DNA from: Gammaproteobacteria bacterium
GTDB lineage: Bacteria; Pseudomonadota; Gammaproteobacteria; Arenicellales; Arenicellaceae
Reading direction: 5' to 3'
DNA length: 64,000 nt
NCBI GenBank assembly: GCA_022447525.1
Contig: JAKVBA010000004.1
Span: forward strand, 46,084 to 110,083
The notes beneath the pieces are model-generated. The model ran no database searches and had not been told where the DNA came from. It saw nothing but the letters and a program-made list of their open reading frames with translations. The position numbers and the translations under genes are program-made. This document shows, piece after piece, positions 1 through 10,327 of this stretch. Each line of letters opens with the position of its first letter. Position 1 is the stretch's first letter.

Positions 1-2
1 AA

Positions 3-899
3 GAAGAAGATTATCGCGGCGAGCGATTTGCCGATTGGGAAACGCCACTTAAAGGGATGAATGATCTTTTGGTATTGACTCAACCAGAACTCATTGCCGG
101 TATTCATAAACAGTACTTGGATGCAGGGGCTGATATTATAGAAACCAATAATTTTAACGCGACACCAAGCGACTTGAAGCGATACGGCTTACAGGACTTT
201 GCGTACGAAATTAATGTGGCGGCAGCAAGGCTTGCAAAACAATGCGCGGAAGAGGCTTCCACTGAAGACAAACCAAGGTTTGTTGCTGGCGTATTGGGGC
301 CAAACCAAAAAACCGCATCAGTATCAGTCGATGTAAACGACCCAGGCGCTAGAGCGATCACCTTCGATGAATTGGTCGAAGACTATTCAGTCGCAACACG
401 AGGATTAATCGAAGGTGGAGCGGATATTATTCTGATCGAAACAGTGTTTGACACACTCAACGCAAAGGCGGCTGTTTTTGGAGCGCAAACTGTCTTTGAT
501 GAGGACGCCATAGAGTTGCCGATTATGATTTCGGGCACCATAACCGATGCATCAGGGCGCACTCTAACGGGACAGGTTACAGAAGCGTTTTACAATAGTT
601 TGCGACACGCCCAGCCACTGACGATTGGCCTGAATTGCGCCCTTGGCCCAAACGATCTGCGTCAATACATTGCCGAAATGGCTAGAGTCTCAGGTGTTGG
701 CGTGTCGGCCCATCCCAATGCCGGACTTCCGAATGAGTTGGGTGAGTACGATATGGAGCCGGAAGAGATGGCGTCTCATCTTAAAGAGTGGGCAGAAAGC
801 GGCTTTTTAAACATCGTGGGCGGTTGTTGTGGCTCGTCACCAGATCACATCAAAGCCATTGCAGATGGGGTGTCTGATAAAGCACCTCGTAGAATGTAA
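3..899 (+). CDS. metH: Homocysteine S-methyltransferase module of a split methionine synthase (5' partial)
   Basis: Zinc-dependent homocysteine-binding domain of cobalamin-dependent methionine synthase. The reading frame is open to the left edge, so the start lies outside; the first visible residues ([12 protein letters not shown]) match the conserved MetH N-terminus. Visible motifs are [14 protein letters not shown] [30 protein letters not shown], the first zinc Cys in [14 protein letters not shown], and the paired Cys in [13 protein letters not shown] near the end. It stops with TAA where E. coli MetH runs on into the pterin domain, and a separate gene for the remaining domains starts 27 nt later. 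The two products must work together, since neither half is complete. The stop is not in a homopolymer, which argues for a true split rather than a sequencing slip. Confidence 0.93.
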   Translation, partial: EEDYRGERFADWETPLKGMNDLLVLTQPELIAGIHKQYLDAGADIIETNNFNATPSDLKRYGLQDFAYEINVAAARLAKQCAEEASTEDKPRFVAGVLGPNQKTASVSVDVNDPGARAITFDELVEDYSVATRGLIEGGADIILIETVFDTLNAKAAVFGAQTVFDEDAIELPIMISGTITDASGRTLTGQVTEAFYNSLRHAQPLTIGLNCALGPNDLRQYIAEMARVSGVGVSAHPNAGLPNELGEYDMEPEEMASHLKEWAESGFLNIVGGCCGSSPDHIKAIADGVSDKAPRRM

Positions 900-926
900 G
901 CAACGATTGAGCATAGGGGTTAAATC

Positions 927-3617
927 ATGGGCAAACCAGTTTCAATGCGTCTTTCTGGATTAGAGCCGTTCAATATCGGCGGGGATACGCTGTTTGTAAA
1001 CATAGGTGAAAGAACCAACGTTACAGGCTCAGCAAAGTTCAAAAAGCTCATTAAAGAAGAGGATTACGAGGCCGCATTAGAGGTAGCGCGCCAACAAGTT
1101 GAAGCCGGTGCTCAGATTATCGATGTCAACATGGACGAAGGTTTGATTGACGCCGAAAAAGTCATGGTTACCTTTTTAAATTTGATGGCCTCTGAGCCGG
1201 ATATTTCCAGAGTACCGGTGATGATCGACTCCTCCAAGTGGGAAGTTATCGAGGCGGGTCTAAAATGTCTGCAAGGCAAAGGCATTGTAAACTCGATCTC
1301 ACTTAAAGAGGGCGAGGAGAAATTTATAGAGCAGGCCAAACTGGTAAGACGCTACGGCGCCGCCGTTATCGTCATGGCCTTTGATGAAGTTGGGCAAGCA
1401 GACACCAAAGAGCGCAAAGTAGAGATTTGTACGCGCGCCTACAAGGTACTCACTGAAAAAGTTGGCTTTCCTCCGGAAGACATCATTTTTGATCCAAATA
1501 TTTTTGCCATCGCCACCGGGATAGATGAGCACAATAATTACGCGGTTGATTTTATAGAGGCCACACGTGAAATAAAAGCCACGTTACCATATGCCCAAGT
1601 ATCTGGCGGTGTATCCAACGTATCGTTCTCGTTTCGTGGTAATAATCCGGTCCGCGAAGCTATTCACTCGGTTTTTTTATACCATGCAATCAAAGCCGGT
1701 ATGGACATGGGTATTGTCAATGCCGGTCAACTGGCGATCTACGAAGACCTCCCGGAAGAGCTGCGCGACAAAGTAGAAGCCGTGGTATTGAATACTACAG
1801 ATACCGCTACTGAAGACCTACTTGCCATTGCGGATAAATATCGTGGTGATGGCAAGGCTGTGGATAACCAACAAGACCTTGAATGGCGTACATGGGACGT
1901 CAATAAAAGACTTGCGCATGCGCTAGTCAAAGGTATTACCGAATTCATTGAAGAAGATACCGAACAAGCCCGTGTAAATGCCGACAAACCTCTTCACGTA
2001 ATTGAGGGACCGCTGATGGATGGTATGAATATCGTCGGTGATTTGTTTGGTTCTGGAAAAATGTTCTTACCACAGGTAGTGAAATCGGCGCGAGTAATGA
2101 AAAAGGCCGTCGCATATTTGATGCCCTATATCGAAGAAGAAAAGGAAGAGGGCGATACCAACGGTCGAATTTTGATGGCCACGGTAAAAGGTGATGTGCA
2201 TGATATCGGTAAAAATATTGTAGGCGTGGTACTGCAGTGCAATAACTTCGAAGTGGTAGACCTCGGTGTTATGGTGCCGGCCGAGCAGATCTTAAAAGAA
2301 GCCATCGCCAATCAATGCGACATGATTGGCCTCTCTGGTTTGATCACACCATCACTTGATGAAATGGTCCACGTGGCGAAAGAGATGGAACGCCAAGGCG
2401 TTGATATGCCGTTGATGATTGGAGGAGCGACCACATCAAAAGTGCATACTGCGTTAAAGATCGAACCTAATCTTTTAAAGGACCAAGTAGTCCATGTTGC
2501 CGACGCTTCTCGAGCAGTTGGTGTAGCGCAAAATCTATTGTCTGCAGAAAATAAATCCGGGTTTGTTGCGGATCTAAAAGAAGAATACGACCGTATTCGA
2601 GTTGAGCGGGCCAAGCATGGCAAAGTACATAAAACGCTCGAAATTAAAGAAGCCAGGGCTAAAAAGGTTGATATCGATTGGGCCAACTACACTCCAGATA
2701 AACCAAGCTTTTTAGGGCTTAAAACGTTTGACGATTATGACTTAGAAGACCTAGTTGACCGTATTGACTGGACACCGTTTTTCAGCGCATGGGAGTTGGC
2801 TGGTCGATATCCCCGTATTTTAGAAGACGAAGTAATCGGTGAAGAGGCCAAAAAACTATTCGCGGATGGTCAGGTTATGCTCAAAAAAATTATTGATGAG
2901 CAATGGTTACAGGCACGTGGTGTTATAGGTTTCTTTCCAGCAAATAGCTCGGGCGATGATATCGAAGTCTACGTAGATGAAACTCGAGACTCAGTTGCTC
3001 ATACTTTGCATAACCTACGGCAACAGGACAAAAAGAAAAATCAACAACAACCAAACTACTGTCTGTCTGACTACATCGCACCCAAAGAAACTAATCTGGC
3101 AGACTATATTGGCGGTTTTGCGGTCACCACTGGACATAAAATCGAAGAAAAGATAGCGGAGTTTGAAGCCGATAACGATGACTACAACTCAATCATGCTC
3201 AAAGTTCTCGCAGACCGACTAGCCGAAGCGTTTGCTGAACGAATGCATGAGCGTGTGCGAAAAGAATTCTGGGGTTATGAAGTTCAAGAATCGCTAAGTA
3301 ACGAAGAGCTTATCAAAGAAAAGTACCGCGGCATCCGTCCGGCGCCTGGTTACCCTGCATGCCCTGACCATACTGAAAAAGCCACACTTTGGCAGATGCT
3401 AAAGCCCGAGGAAAATGCAGGCATGACCATCACCGAAAGTTTTGCCATGCTGCCTACGGCTGCTGTCAGTGGATGGTACTTTGCGCATCCCGAATCCCGA
3501 TACTTCTCGGTCACTCGTATTCAAGAAGATCAGGTTATAGACTACGCCGAGCGCAAAGGTATGGATACCATGAGCGCAGAGCGCTGGTTAGCGCCGATCT
3601 TGGGCTACGATGTATAG
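927..3617 (+). CDS. metH: Methionine synthase, pterin-, cobalamin- and AdoMet-binding domains (split MetH)
   Basis: Carries the methyltetrahydrofolate domain (about residues 1-290; [15 protein letters not shown] INGERTN region, [13 protein letters not shown]), the helical cap, the B12 domain with the cobalt-ligand motif D423-V-H425-D-I-G428, and the C-terminal reactivation domain with R804-P-A-P-G-Y-P binding AdoMet. Length (896 aa) equals full MetH minus the homocysteine domain encoded just upstream. It transfers methyl from methyl-THF via cobalamin to homocysteine bound by the partner protein. Spacing of 27 nt implies one transcript; the ATG is preceded by AGGGGTT. It ends in the family-typical [10 protein letters not shown]. 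Identity is secure; only the two-gene arrangement is uncommon. Confidence 0.95.
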   Translation: MGKPVSMRLSGLEPFNIGGDTLFVNIGERTNVTGSAKFKKLIKEEDYEAALEVARQQVEAGAQIIDVNMDEGLIDAEKVMVTFLNLMASEPDISRVPVMIDSSKWEVIEAGLKCLQGKGIVNSISLKEGEEKFIEQAKLVRRYGAAVIVMAFDEVGQADTKERKVEICTRAYKVLTEKVGFPPEDIIFDPNIFAIATGIDEHNNYAVDFIEATREIKATLPYAQVSGGVSNVSFSFRGNNPVREAIHSVFLYHAIKAGMDMGIVNAGQLAIYEDLPEELRDKVEAVVLNTTDTATEDLLAIADKYRGDGKAVDNQQDLEWRTWDVNKRLAHALVKGITEFIEEDTEQARVNADKPLHVIEGPLMDGMNIVGDLFGSGKMFLPQVVKSARVMKKAVAYLMPYIEEEKEEGDTNGRILMATVKGDVHDIGKNIVGVVLQCNNFEVVDLGVMVPAEQILKEAIANQCDMIGLSGLITPSLDEMVHVAKEMERQGVDMPLMIGGATTSKVHTALKIEPNLLKDQVVHVADASRAVGVAQNLLSAENKSGFVADLKEEYDRIRVERAKHGKVHKTLEIKEARAKKVDIDWANYTPDKPSFLGLKTFDDYDLEDLVDRIDWTPFFSAWELAGRYPRILEDEVIGEEAKKLFADGQVMLKKIIDEQWLQARGVIGFFPANSSGDDIEVYVDETRDSVAHTLHNLRQQDKKKNQQQPNYCLSDYIAPKETNLADYIGGFAVTTGHKIEEKIAEFEADNDDYNSIMLKVLADRLAEAFAERMHERVRKEFWGYEVQESLSNEELIKEKYRGIRPAPGYPACPDHTEKATLWQMLKPEENAGMTITESFAMLPTAAVSGWYFAHPESRYFSVTRIQEDQVIDYAERKGMDTMSAERWLAPILGYDV

Positions 3618-4062
3618 ACAAATAGTAAAATTGTAAACAACTTATAATATACCCCTTCGGGGTGATTCATTCAGACTCATTAGAAACTATACTTGTATTC
3701 GTTGATTGACTAGCACGTTGCGCAGAACGTGTGACTCTTTGAGCAAGCAGAAACGTACTGTTTAAGTTTCTCATGATAGGCTGTAAGCGTTCTCGGGTTG
3801 GGTCTGAAACGCAAGCGTATTGTAGCGAGGAATAACTCAATGTATGGGGTTATAAAGAGGGTCCAGTCGAGGGATTTGCTTGCTTGAAGCCAATCAGCAC
3901 AGGGGTTGGGAGAGTGGTGCTCGGATTAAAATATCCGTGGCACCACTCTTTCCCTACTCTGTTAAAATACATCTCTTTATTTCTCAAATAGACCTATTTC
4001 CCTAAGCGATACTGTAGCGAAGTAGCGATCAGTCCGGCTCTAACAATAAGTTCTGTATCATT
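3618..4062. other. Intergenic region after metH
   Basis: Holds no ORF I would defend. A short CCCC-TTCG-GGGG hairpin follows metH at about 3651-3661 without a T-run, and a much longer stem (listed separately) lies at 3911-3949. The rest shows no tRNA or riboswitch signature I recognise. Confidence 0.5.
3911..3950 (+). terminator. Long inverted repeat, probable terminator or structured element
   Basis: AGAGTGGTGC pairs exactly with GCACCACTCT, and inside it CGGAT pairs with ATCCG around a TAAAAT loop, so the whole 39 nt folds into one arm with only small internal mismatches. A weak pyrimidine-rich tail (TTTCCCT) follows. Position between metH and tesB fits a terminator for the metH operon, but the distance (about 290 nt past metH) and poor T-run leave room for another role. 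Confidence 0.45.
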
Positions 4063-4908
4063 ATGACTAAACATCAAAGCCCACTATTGGACTTCATGGA
4101 TTGCGAAGTTCTAGACCTAAATTTATATCGCGGCCAAAGCAAAGATTTAAAAACAGGTCAGGTCTACGGCGGACAAGTTTTAGGGCAAGCCATTAAAGCG
4201 GCCTATAACACTATTGCACCAGATCGTACGATCCATTCGGCACACGCTTACTTTCTTCTGCGCGGTGACGTAAATGCGCCCATTATTTATGAAGTAGATC
4301 GCAGCTTGGATGGTGGCAGTTTTTCATCGAGAAGAGTGGTAGCGATACAACACGGTCGTCAAATCTTCCACTTGTCTGCTTCGTTTCAAAAACAAGAGAA
4401 GGGCCTAGACTTCTACCGACAATGGACCCCGCCCATAGACGCCTTACACAAAGCTTTAGAGCAAAAAATACCCGAAGAGCACAACTTTCAAAACGAATAC
4501 TTTGACGTACACTTTTTACCAAAACACAAACGCACACACGAAGACTGCGTTCAATACTGGATGAAAGCAAAACATCCGCTGCCCGATGACCTTACCTGTC
4601 ATCATACAGTGCTAGCATATATTTCAGATATGGGCCTTTTACTTTCGACGCTAAATCCGCATGGCCTTGATGAACCAAACATGCAAAAACGTCACGAAAA
4701 AGTGTTGCTTGCAACCATCGACCATGCAATCTGGTTCCATAGACCGTTCAGAGCTGACGACTGGCTATTTTACCAATGCCGAGTGCAATCAACTGGTAAC
4801 GGGCGAGGTCTAGCCAATGGCAGAGTCTATGATCAAAATGGCACTCTAGTAGCCTCAACCTCTCAGGAAGGGGTATTAAGACTTAGAAAAAACAAGCCCA
4901 AAAAATAG
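4063..4908 (+). CDS. tesB: Acyl-CoA thioesterase II
   Basis: Cytoplasmic double-hotdog thioesterase that hydrolyses acyl-CoA to free fatty acid and CoA. Length of 281 aa matches E. coli TesB (286). The N-terminal hotdog carries YRGQSKDLKTGQVYGGQVLGQA and SFSSRRVVAIQHGRQIF. By alignment from memory with E. coli TesB (D204, T228, Q278) the catalytic residues here are D189 (YISDMG), T218 (LATIDH) and Q268 (TSQEGV). The gene stands alone between two long gaps; no strong Shine-Dalgarno site is seen before the ATG, but the start agrees with the family N-terminus. Confidence 0.93.
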   Translation: MTKHQSPLLDFMDCEVLDLNLYRGQSKDLKTGQVYGGQVLGQAIKAAYNTIAPDRTIHSAHAYFLLRGDVNAPIIYEVDRSLDGGSFSSRRVVAIQHGRQIFHLSASFQKQEKGLDFYRQWTPPIDALHKALEQKIPEEHNFQNEYFDVHFLPKHKRTHEDCVQYWMKAKHPLPDDLTCHHTVLAYISDMGLLLSTLNPHGLDEPNMQKRHEKVLLATIDHAIWFHRPFRADDWLFYQCRVQSTGNGRGLANGRVYDQNGTLVASTSQEGVLRLRKNKPKK

Positions 4909-5207
4909 ATCGACATCAACCACTCCAAGAACTTAAAACATACATCAAAACTGCAAAAAATACCTTCCTTGGCTCTATCACAAAATGTTTTACCCTTTTA
5001 ATCTGAAGAACTGGGCTAATAATACGGTGTGGTCATTCATGGTTTTATCTCACGCATAAACCATAAAGCAAAGCCATACTATGGTTTTGGCTCTACTAGC
5101 TCCTTGGGATCGAGGTTTAATACTATCATAGGGCGTGATTTTTCTATGGTAAACGGTGTAAGTGAACGCTAGAGGCGCTGAAGTAATTATTAAGTTGAAA
5201 AAATAAC

Positions 5208-5736
5208 ATGAAAGTAAGTTATATCGTCATTGGTCTGTTAGCTTTTTTTGGCTATATTTTTTAGCTGACACAGAAGAAGAAAATTCTTCAGTGGTCTATT
5301 CAAAACCTCCTTTAATAGAGGACAGAAAAGGGCCATCAATAGAGCTTTACGAGATTGGCGAGCTTTTTGATTCAGAGAGAAACCTGTCAGATCTCGCAGA
5401 GGAGGGTCAATATACGATAGTTGAGATATATAGTGTTCACTGCTCAACATGTACAAAACTTGATAGACGATTTAACAACTTCATTAAAAAAAGAAAAGAT
5501 GTAGTAATAAAAAAGTGAAGACATTTAGTGGTTGTATTAAGTTTCCGACCAGTGATGGTTTAACCGGGAAAGAATGGCGTCGAAGGCAAGACAAAATTCG
5601 CGACATCTATCAGTTCTATGGAACGCCTCATATAGAGATCTATGGACCGTATGGTAATGTCATCGCAGCTGATAATAACAGGGACAAGAGTGGGCTCAAT
5701 TTTCTCTTTAGCCGGCTAGATGACAGTCTTCAGTAA
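5208..5736 (+). pseudogene. Thioredoxin-fold secreted protein broken by two homopolymer frameshifts
   Basis: Three reading-frame pieces form one protein if a single base is added at each of two homopolymers. The ATG at 5208 gives a signal-peptide-like start (MKVSYIVIGLLAFFGYIF) that hits TAG right after T6 at about 5257-5262; one more T would continue as FLADTEEENSSVV into the piece ending at 5518. That piece carries a CxxC active site (VHCSTCTKLD). It stops just after A6 at about 5509-5514; one more A joins it to the last piece, which has the cis-proline loop (YGTPHIEIYGPYGNVI). The reconstructed product is about 176 aa, a periplasmic thioredoxin-like protein. Either a real pseudogene or two sequencing errors. 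Confidence 0.75.
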
Positions 5737-5773
5737 TTCGATCTGCGATTGAGAATATATAATATTTGCCTAA

Positions 5774-5920
5774 GCTGATGTTTATTTTGTTGATGGTAAC
5801 AATCATTATCGAGATGCTATTCCGCATGGGTCAAACAAGAAACGTTATTATCATGGTTACACCTTGGCATTTAAGCTTAAAGCCGTTAAATTAGCCGATC
5901 ACCCTAAGATTAAATCGTAG
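5774..5920 (+). pseudogene. Possible coding remnant, 48 codons without a start
   Basis: An open frame reading ADVYFVDGNNHYRDAIPHGS and ending LADHPKIKS runs between an upstream TAA and a TAG. It has coding-like composition but no start codon or ribosome site, so it could be the decayed end of a gene. I recognise no family. Confidence 0.2.
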
Positions 5921-6031
5921 GATATCGGCGAAGTAACTACAGCTGTTTCAATTCAACAAGCTAGGCTCTTCGGAGCAGGTTCGCGCTTTTAAATAGGTAA
6001 AGCAATATCTAAAGTCCATGAGGTAGGATCC

Positions 6032-6406
6032 TTGAAAATCGTAGAATATAAAACCTTTATTGATCATTTAAAGAATAAATCGATTTCCGACGTCACGATA
6101 TATAAGTTTACTGGTGAAATCGAAGTTACTTATAAAATCGATGATCAAGCTTATGGTGCAAAGGGTCCATTTGGTCTAAATCGCGACCCACTATTGCAGC
6201 AGACCTTGGATTCTAACAACATCAGCTACAGCATATTACGTGAAGAGCATCCGGGCTTTAAGGGCTCTTTCGAAAGTATAGCTGAATACAGTTCTTTACT
6301 ATTTTTGATGTTTCCTTTACTGCTTGTGATCGCAATTATAGTTCAGGCTAGTACGATCAAGAGGTTAACTAAGTTATTGGAAAATCAAGAAAATGACAGA
6401 AATTAG
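6032..6406 (+). CDS. Small membrane protein resembling the FtsH extracytoplasmic domain
   Basis: 124 aa. Residues 1-75 (IVEYKTFIDHLKNKSISDV, EIEVTYK, NRDPLLQQTLDSNNISYSIL) follow the pattern of the FtsH N-terminal ectodomain (VDYSTFLQEV..., INVT, DPKLLDNLLTKNV in E. coli). A hydrophobic helix follows (about 88-106, SLLFLMFPLLLVIAIIV), like FtsH TM2, then a short charged tail. The first FtsH helix and the whole AAA/protease part are missing. Start is TTG with AGGTAGGA just upstream. The resemblance is by eye and weak in places; function unknown. A role in modulating FtsH is only a guess. Confidence 0.55.
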   Translation: MKIVEYKTFIDHLKNKSISDVTIYKFTGEIEVTYKIDDQAYGAKGPFGLNRDPLLQQTLDSNNISYSILREEHPGFKGSFESIAEYSSLLFLMFPLLLVIAIIVQASTIKRLTKLLENQENDRN

Positions 6407-6806
6407 ACTTAAAACAGAAACCACTAGCGTGTTTGGCGCTAATACTCTTATGCCGTGTAACGGACCTAAGTCTACTTAAAGAATTTACGTCCTCGATTCC
6501 TTATCTTTTGATCAGAAATTCGACTAAATTGATAGTAAGCTATGCATTCATTGCTTCTCGGTAATGACAAACGAATGAGGAAATCTTTCAACGTGAACGT
6601 GTTTTCTTGCTTATTTTGACTCAGCTTATCGTTACCCAGTCCAACGAATTTTAGATAACAGGGCGAGAAATGTGAGGATCTATTATCAAGAAAGATTGAG
6701 AGAGAGTAGAAAAGCCGATAAGTTAATACATCCGTCCCTAGTAAAGGGGTGACCTTTTTATTAAAAAAGTATACGACCTTCGAGAAGCTAGAGTTTTACG
6801 CTTTAG
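6407..6806. other. Gene-free stretch
   Basis: No ORF, RNA or clear terminator was recognised. An AT-rich segment near 6750-6800 precedes the next gene and may hold its promoter. Confidence 0.4.
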
Positions 6807-7259
6807 ATGTTTATGAACTCATCCGAAACTATAAATAAATTCTTAATTGTAGGAGCAATTTGTAGTGCCGTCGCAGCGCTTGCTCATTTAGGTTGCGTCA
6901 TTTTTGGTGGCGATTGGTATCGCTTTTTTGGTGCAGGTGAGCACATGGCTGTTTTAGCTGAGCAGGGTCATTGGTATCCAACAGTGGTGACGACCTCGAT
7001 TGTTGTGGTACTTTTTATTTGGGCCTTATACGCGCTATCAGGTGCAAAAGTAATTGCCAAGCTGTCATTCTTAAAACTTGGTTTATGCACCATATCGAGT
7101 CTTTATATTTTGCGTGGCGTGGCATTCGTCGGCATCATGCCGATGTTTCCAGACAACAGTTTCAGTTTTTGGCTTGTTAGTTCTGGTATTTGCGTGTTTA
7201 TTGGCTCTATGTATGCAATCGGTACATACAAGGCTTGGGCGTATTTAACCAGTGTCTGA
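6807..7259 (+). CDS. Small four-helix inner-membrane protein, function unknown
   Basis: 150 aa with four predicted membrane helices: about residues 12-32, 57-78, 86-106 and 118-141. The motif GGDWYRFFGAGEHMAVLAEQG between helices 1 and 2 and LWALYALSGA-type text (FIWALYALSGAKVI) in helix 2 are features I have seen in uncharacterised small membrane proteins of Gammaproteobacteria. The start could be the ATG at 6807 or the one at 6813; neither has a strong ribosome site. No neighbour suggests a function. Confidence 0.65.
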   Translation: MFMNSSETINKFLIVGAICSAVAALAHLGCVIFGGDWYRFFGAGEHMAVLAEQGHWYPTVVTTSIVVVLFIWALYALSGAKVIAKLSFLKLGLCTISSLYILRGVAFVGIMPMFPDNSFSFWLVSSGICVFIGSMYAIGTYKAWAYLTSV

Positions 7260-7896
7260 CGGCCATTAAAAATGGTTAAATCAAGGAGATATGTTTGAAA
7301 ACATGCGCACACCTTTTCGACGCTAATTTAGGAATCTATGAGTGGAGAGTGGGCACCCTAAATAGTTACACAATCACGACATGCGATTGCTGCGATTCTG
7401 CTAAATGAATGTGGAAACATGCTTTCAACGCGGCGCGGGAGCTCAGCAGCTAAGACGGCGTATTTTTAGGTGCTTAAGCCTATTAACGCGTTTCCCATAA
7501 AAGCGTCTCTATCTTCTAATTTGCACTCAAAACTTCAATTAGTTCGATCGCATAGTCCAAACAAGTTTAGTGCGTTTTGATAGATTAGGTGACCGCAAGA
7601 ACCTATTGGTCATGTTGCAGCTATCTATAGTAGTTGTTAGTGATAGGGGATAGTAGTTGTTAGTGATAGGGGATAGTAGTTGTTAGTGATAGAGGATTCT
7701 TTGACACCTTCAGCATCTAAGCTTTTTTGCTTTTGTTCATGTTATGTTTGGGAAAATATTAGCTGTCGTTGTTTTAGAGAAGATTCTATCAAGTCCTATT
7801 AATTTTCGATTTGCTCGAAGTAGCAAGGCCATAGCGCGAACATAGATCTTTTTATCCGTTTAATAAGTGAGTTAAAACCACAATGCTCAGAGAACA
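7260..7896. other. Gene-free stretch with a short tandem repeat
   Basis: More than 600 nt without a credible gene. The one clear feature is a three-copy 23-bp tandem repeat listed separately. Confidence 0.4.
7627..7695. repeat. 23-bp tandem repeat, three copies
   Basis: The unit ATAGTAGTTGTTAGTGATAG plus GGG occurs three times head to tail (7627-7649, 7650-7672, 7673-7695); only the third copy differs, by one base (AGG for GGG). It is not in a coding frame. Confidence 0.95.
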
Positions 7897-9003
7897 CTAT
7901 TTCAAATGTATTTGTCTGATTTCATGTTCTCTGCCAGCGTCATCATCAATGACTTGCTCTTTAACAGTAGCAAAGTCTATTGTGCTCAAATCAATCATAC
8001 GAACTTGACGATTGCTCATTGTATGAAAATAGTAGCGTTTGTTTTTGAGGTCTGAGGCTGAGGTGATCTGGGTAGCACTTTCAATATCTTTCGCAATATT
8101 TTCGGGAGACGCAACCGCACCAAGAGGGATATTAAAGCTATCTAAGATACGAAATGCCTCAAAAATAGCATCGTCCGAATGTGCCAACGGACGCGCAGTC
8201 GCGGTTAACGCTGCGGCCCTGATAAAACGCGATGTGGGTGTATAGTCACCCGGTAATCCTTTCATTCCTGAGCCAGCTCCCAACGGAGTGAGATCGAGTT
8301 TGTCAATGGTCACAGATTTACTGGGATTGGGAGCTAATTTTATATAATTCCTAAGATTAGTAAGATGCCAATCATAGGTTGGAGAATTAGTGATCACTCC
8401 CAGAAACGCGTCGTAGATTTTTATTTTTCCCTCATCCACGATTTCAATAATAATACTCTCGCCACTCGGATCAGCGACCTTCCAATGAAATGGTAAGGGT
8501 GCACCACCAAAACTAGGATCATCGACGTTTATAACTCTGATCTTATCTAAATTACTTTTTACTTCATTGACGGATTGAAAAGAAGATAGCATCCATTGCA
8601 TAAAATCTCCTACACTCATTGACGAGTCAGCCTGCTCAGGCGTGTATGTGCTATAACTCGCGTATTCCGGTAAATAATACATTCCCACATATAGCCCCTT
8701 TTCATTCATTCCATCCGGTCCGAAAGGCTGGCCATACGCGGTCATTGAAATAAATCCGAAACGTCCATTCCACTGTCTGCCATTCAATCCATCTGGTGTT
8801 TTTGCTCTAAACAACTTATTCCTTGGAAAAATCATCATCTTGTTGTGTTGTGCATCGCTTAAAGCCCACTCGACCGTACGTGCAACAACCACTGATCCAT
8901 CAGAACTTTGCAAAGATATGCCAGTACAGGCGATAGACTGGCTAATTAAGCTCACCTGCAGCATGATGGTTACAACGGCAACCTTTATCGTCATTTTATT
9001 CAT
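7897..9003 (-). CDS. Secreted choloylglycine hydrolase-family amidase (Ntn hydrolase)
   Basis: Linear amide C-N hydrolase of the penicillin V acylase / bile salt hydrolase family, 368 aa from this start. AAGGA lies 7-8 nt before the ATG at 9003, which favours it over a start 33 nt upstream. A signal peptide (residues 1-25, ending SQSIA) would expose Cys26 as the N-terminal nucleophile (C-T-G-I-S-L), as the family requires. VVARTVEW supplies the conserved Arg, and [27 protein letters not shown] and [13 protein letters not shown] are typical of the Gram-negative branch. Some members of that branch cleave acyl-homoserine lactones or penicillin V; the substrate here cannot be read from sequence. 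Monocistronic. Confidence 0.88.
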   Translation of the reverse strand: MNKMTIKVAVVTIMLQVSLISQSIACTGISLQSSDGSVVVARTVEWALSDAQHNKMMIFPRNKLFRAKTPDGLNGRQWNGRFGFISMTAYGQPFGPDGMNEKGLYVGMYYLPEYASYSTYTPEQADSSMSVGDFMQWMLSSFQSVNEVKSNLDKIRVINVDDPSFGGAPLPFHWKVADPSGESIIIEIVDEGKIKIYDAFLGVITNSPTYDWHLTNLRNYIKLAPNPSKSVTIDKLDLTPLGAGSGMKGLPGDYTPTSRFIRAAALTATARPLAHSDDAIFEAFRILDSFNIPLGAVASPENIAKDIESATQITSASDLKNKRYYFHTMSNRQVRMIDLSTIDFATVKEQVIDDDAGREHEIRQIHLK

Positions 9004-9688
9004 GTTGTTTCCTTGATCAATTTTAAGTTTGGCCACTCACGCCCACTCCTACTCGCATAACGTGGGTGAAAAACCTGGACTTCGGCGGACAGTGTACACT
9101 GTTACTTAACTAACTGGGAGTCGAGAGCTGTGCTAGAGGTCTCCTCATCGCTAGCGAGTTAAATTCGAGTGATGAGGGTATGGCAGTACATCTTAAATCG
9201 AATATAGTTATAACGAGTAGCTCCGTCGGTTTTGTTTGGAAAATGATCAAGTGTGATGCTGTGATCGGAAACTCGGCTTGATATTAAGCTACAAGGTGAC
9301 AAATAGGATTAGGTAAAAGCATGCTTGTATCGTTGACTTTGTTGTTAATCATTTAATAGTCATTTATTGGGCCTATGTGGTTTTAGGGAGCTAGGTAGGG
9401 TTCAAAATGGTTGTACGCAGGCTTGCACAATATAGACATGCGGGTTGCACTAAAATGAACTAAACTCAGGGTCGATGGCTGCCGTCACTCACTAAGACCA
9501 GTGAAATGACATTTAAACTAGAACTGGATTTAGCTACGGTGGGAGATGCTAGCTACTAGCTCTACCAAGTGGTAATGAACGCTTTTTGTTGTTGGCGAGA
9601 TTTCCCTGTGATCAAGAGTAACCGTGCTGAGCGATCGGTCAACAGTTGAACCGTCTGTCTTAAACCAAATATACGTCTAGGCAAGCCT
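9004..9688. other. Long intergenic region upstream of the hydrolase
   Basis: No credible gene in 685 nt. It contains a perfect 14-bp palindrome close to the hydrolase start (listed separately) and otherwise unremarkable AT-rich sequence. Confidence 0.4.
9089..9102. promoter_or_regulatory. Perfect 14-bp palindrome, possible operator of the hydrolase gene
   Basis: ACAGTGTACACTGT is its own reverse complement and lies 86 nt upstream of the hydrolase ATG. Its size suits a TetR- or MarR-type dimer. The regulator is not identified. Confidence 0.4.
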
Positions 9689-9979
9689 ATGAAGCTGGAC
9701 AATAAATTAGTTATGAATGAATTGAGCGATGAGGTTAAGTCACGCATTATCGAAATGGCTTGGGAAGATCGAACTCCTTTCGAGGCGATTGAGCACAATT
9801 ATGGCTTCAGTGAGGCTCAGGTAATCCGAATAATGCGAAGCTCGATGAAGTCTACGACTTTCAAGCTTTGGAGAAAAAGGGTATCTGGACGTAAAACCAA
9901 ACACATCAAATTACGTAGCAAGGAAGTTACAAGAGCTTACTGTGCGACTCAATATAAACCACGTAATCCAAACAGATAG
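9689..9979 (+). CDS. DUF2805 / TIGR03643 family protein
   Basis: 96 aa; contains the family signature MNELSDEVKSRIIEMAWEDR, then TPFEAIEHNYGFSEAQVIRIMR and FKLWRKRVSGRKTKH. The helical pattern with a basic C-terminus resembles a helix-turn-helix protein, but the family has no assigned function that I know. The second ATG (9713, MNELS...) matches the usual family start better than the first; no clear ribosome site decides. Stands alone. Confidence 0.85.
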   Translation: MKLDNKLVMNELSDEVKSRIIEMAWEDRTPFEAIEHNYGFSEAQVIRIMRSSMKSTTFKLWRKRVSGRKTKHIKLRSKEVTRAYCATQYKPRNPNR

Positions 9980-10327
9980 CACATCTAAGCTTGTCAAGGG
10001 CTGAAGTCTGTTTCGAGGTTGATTTCAACATATCATTAACCGGCTTGCTCTTTAAACTGAAAGGAGGCGATGTTCGAGTTTGAGATTGAATCGAACGCTA
10101 ACCCAGTTGATTACCTTGTTGCAAAATCCAGTCTTGTGACCATCAAAATTTAACTTAATACGGTAGCTGTTTGTAGTAAATGGTCTTGAAGAATCAGTTA
10201 TAGATACCGTACTTATCATCGCCTTCTTGTAAAAACTGATCACAGCTGTAGCTTTAACGCATTCATCAGTAAGTAGTAAAGTCAGAATAGAGGGTAGGTT
10301 TTCGACCCTCGCTGTTGGTCTGCTTTG
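9980..10327. other. Gene-free stretch
   Basis: A 63-codon minus-strand frame at 10052-10243 has no ribosome site or recognisable family and was not kept. Nothing else was recognised. Confidence 0.35.

Noticed and set aside
897..930. metH split as a sequencing frameshift
   Set aside because: The two parts are separated by a 27-nt gap with ribosome site rather than a homopolymer slip, and the break lies at a domain border.
7381..7520. Integron attC-like or cassette remnant near the 23-bp repeat
   Set aside because: No paired core sites (GTTRRRY/RYYYAAC) with the right spacing, and no integrase nearby.
7627..7695. Iterons or a CRISPR array
   Set aside because: Copies are contiguous without spacers, and no replication initiator or cas gene is present.
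10052..10243. 63-codon minus-strand ORF between DUF2805 and lipoprotein genes
   Set aside because: No ribosome site, no recognisable family, and composition no different from surrounding non-coding sequence.
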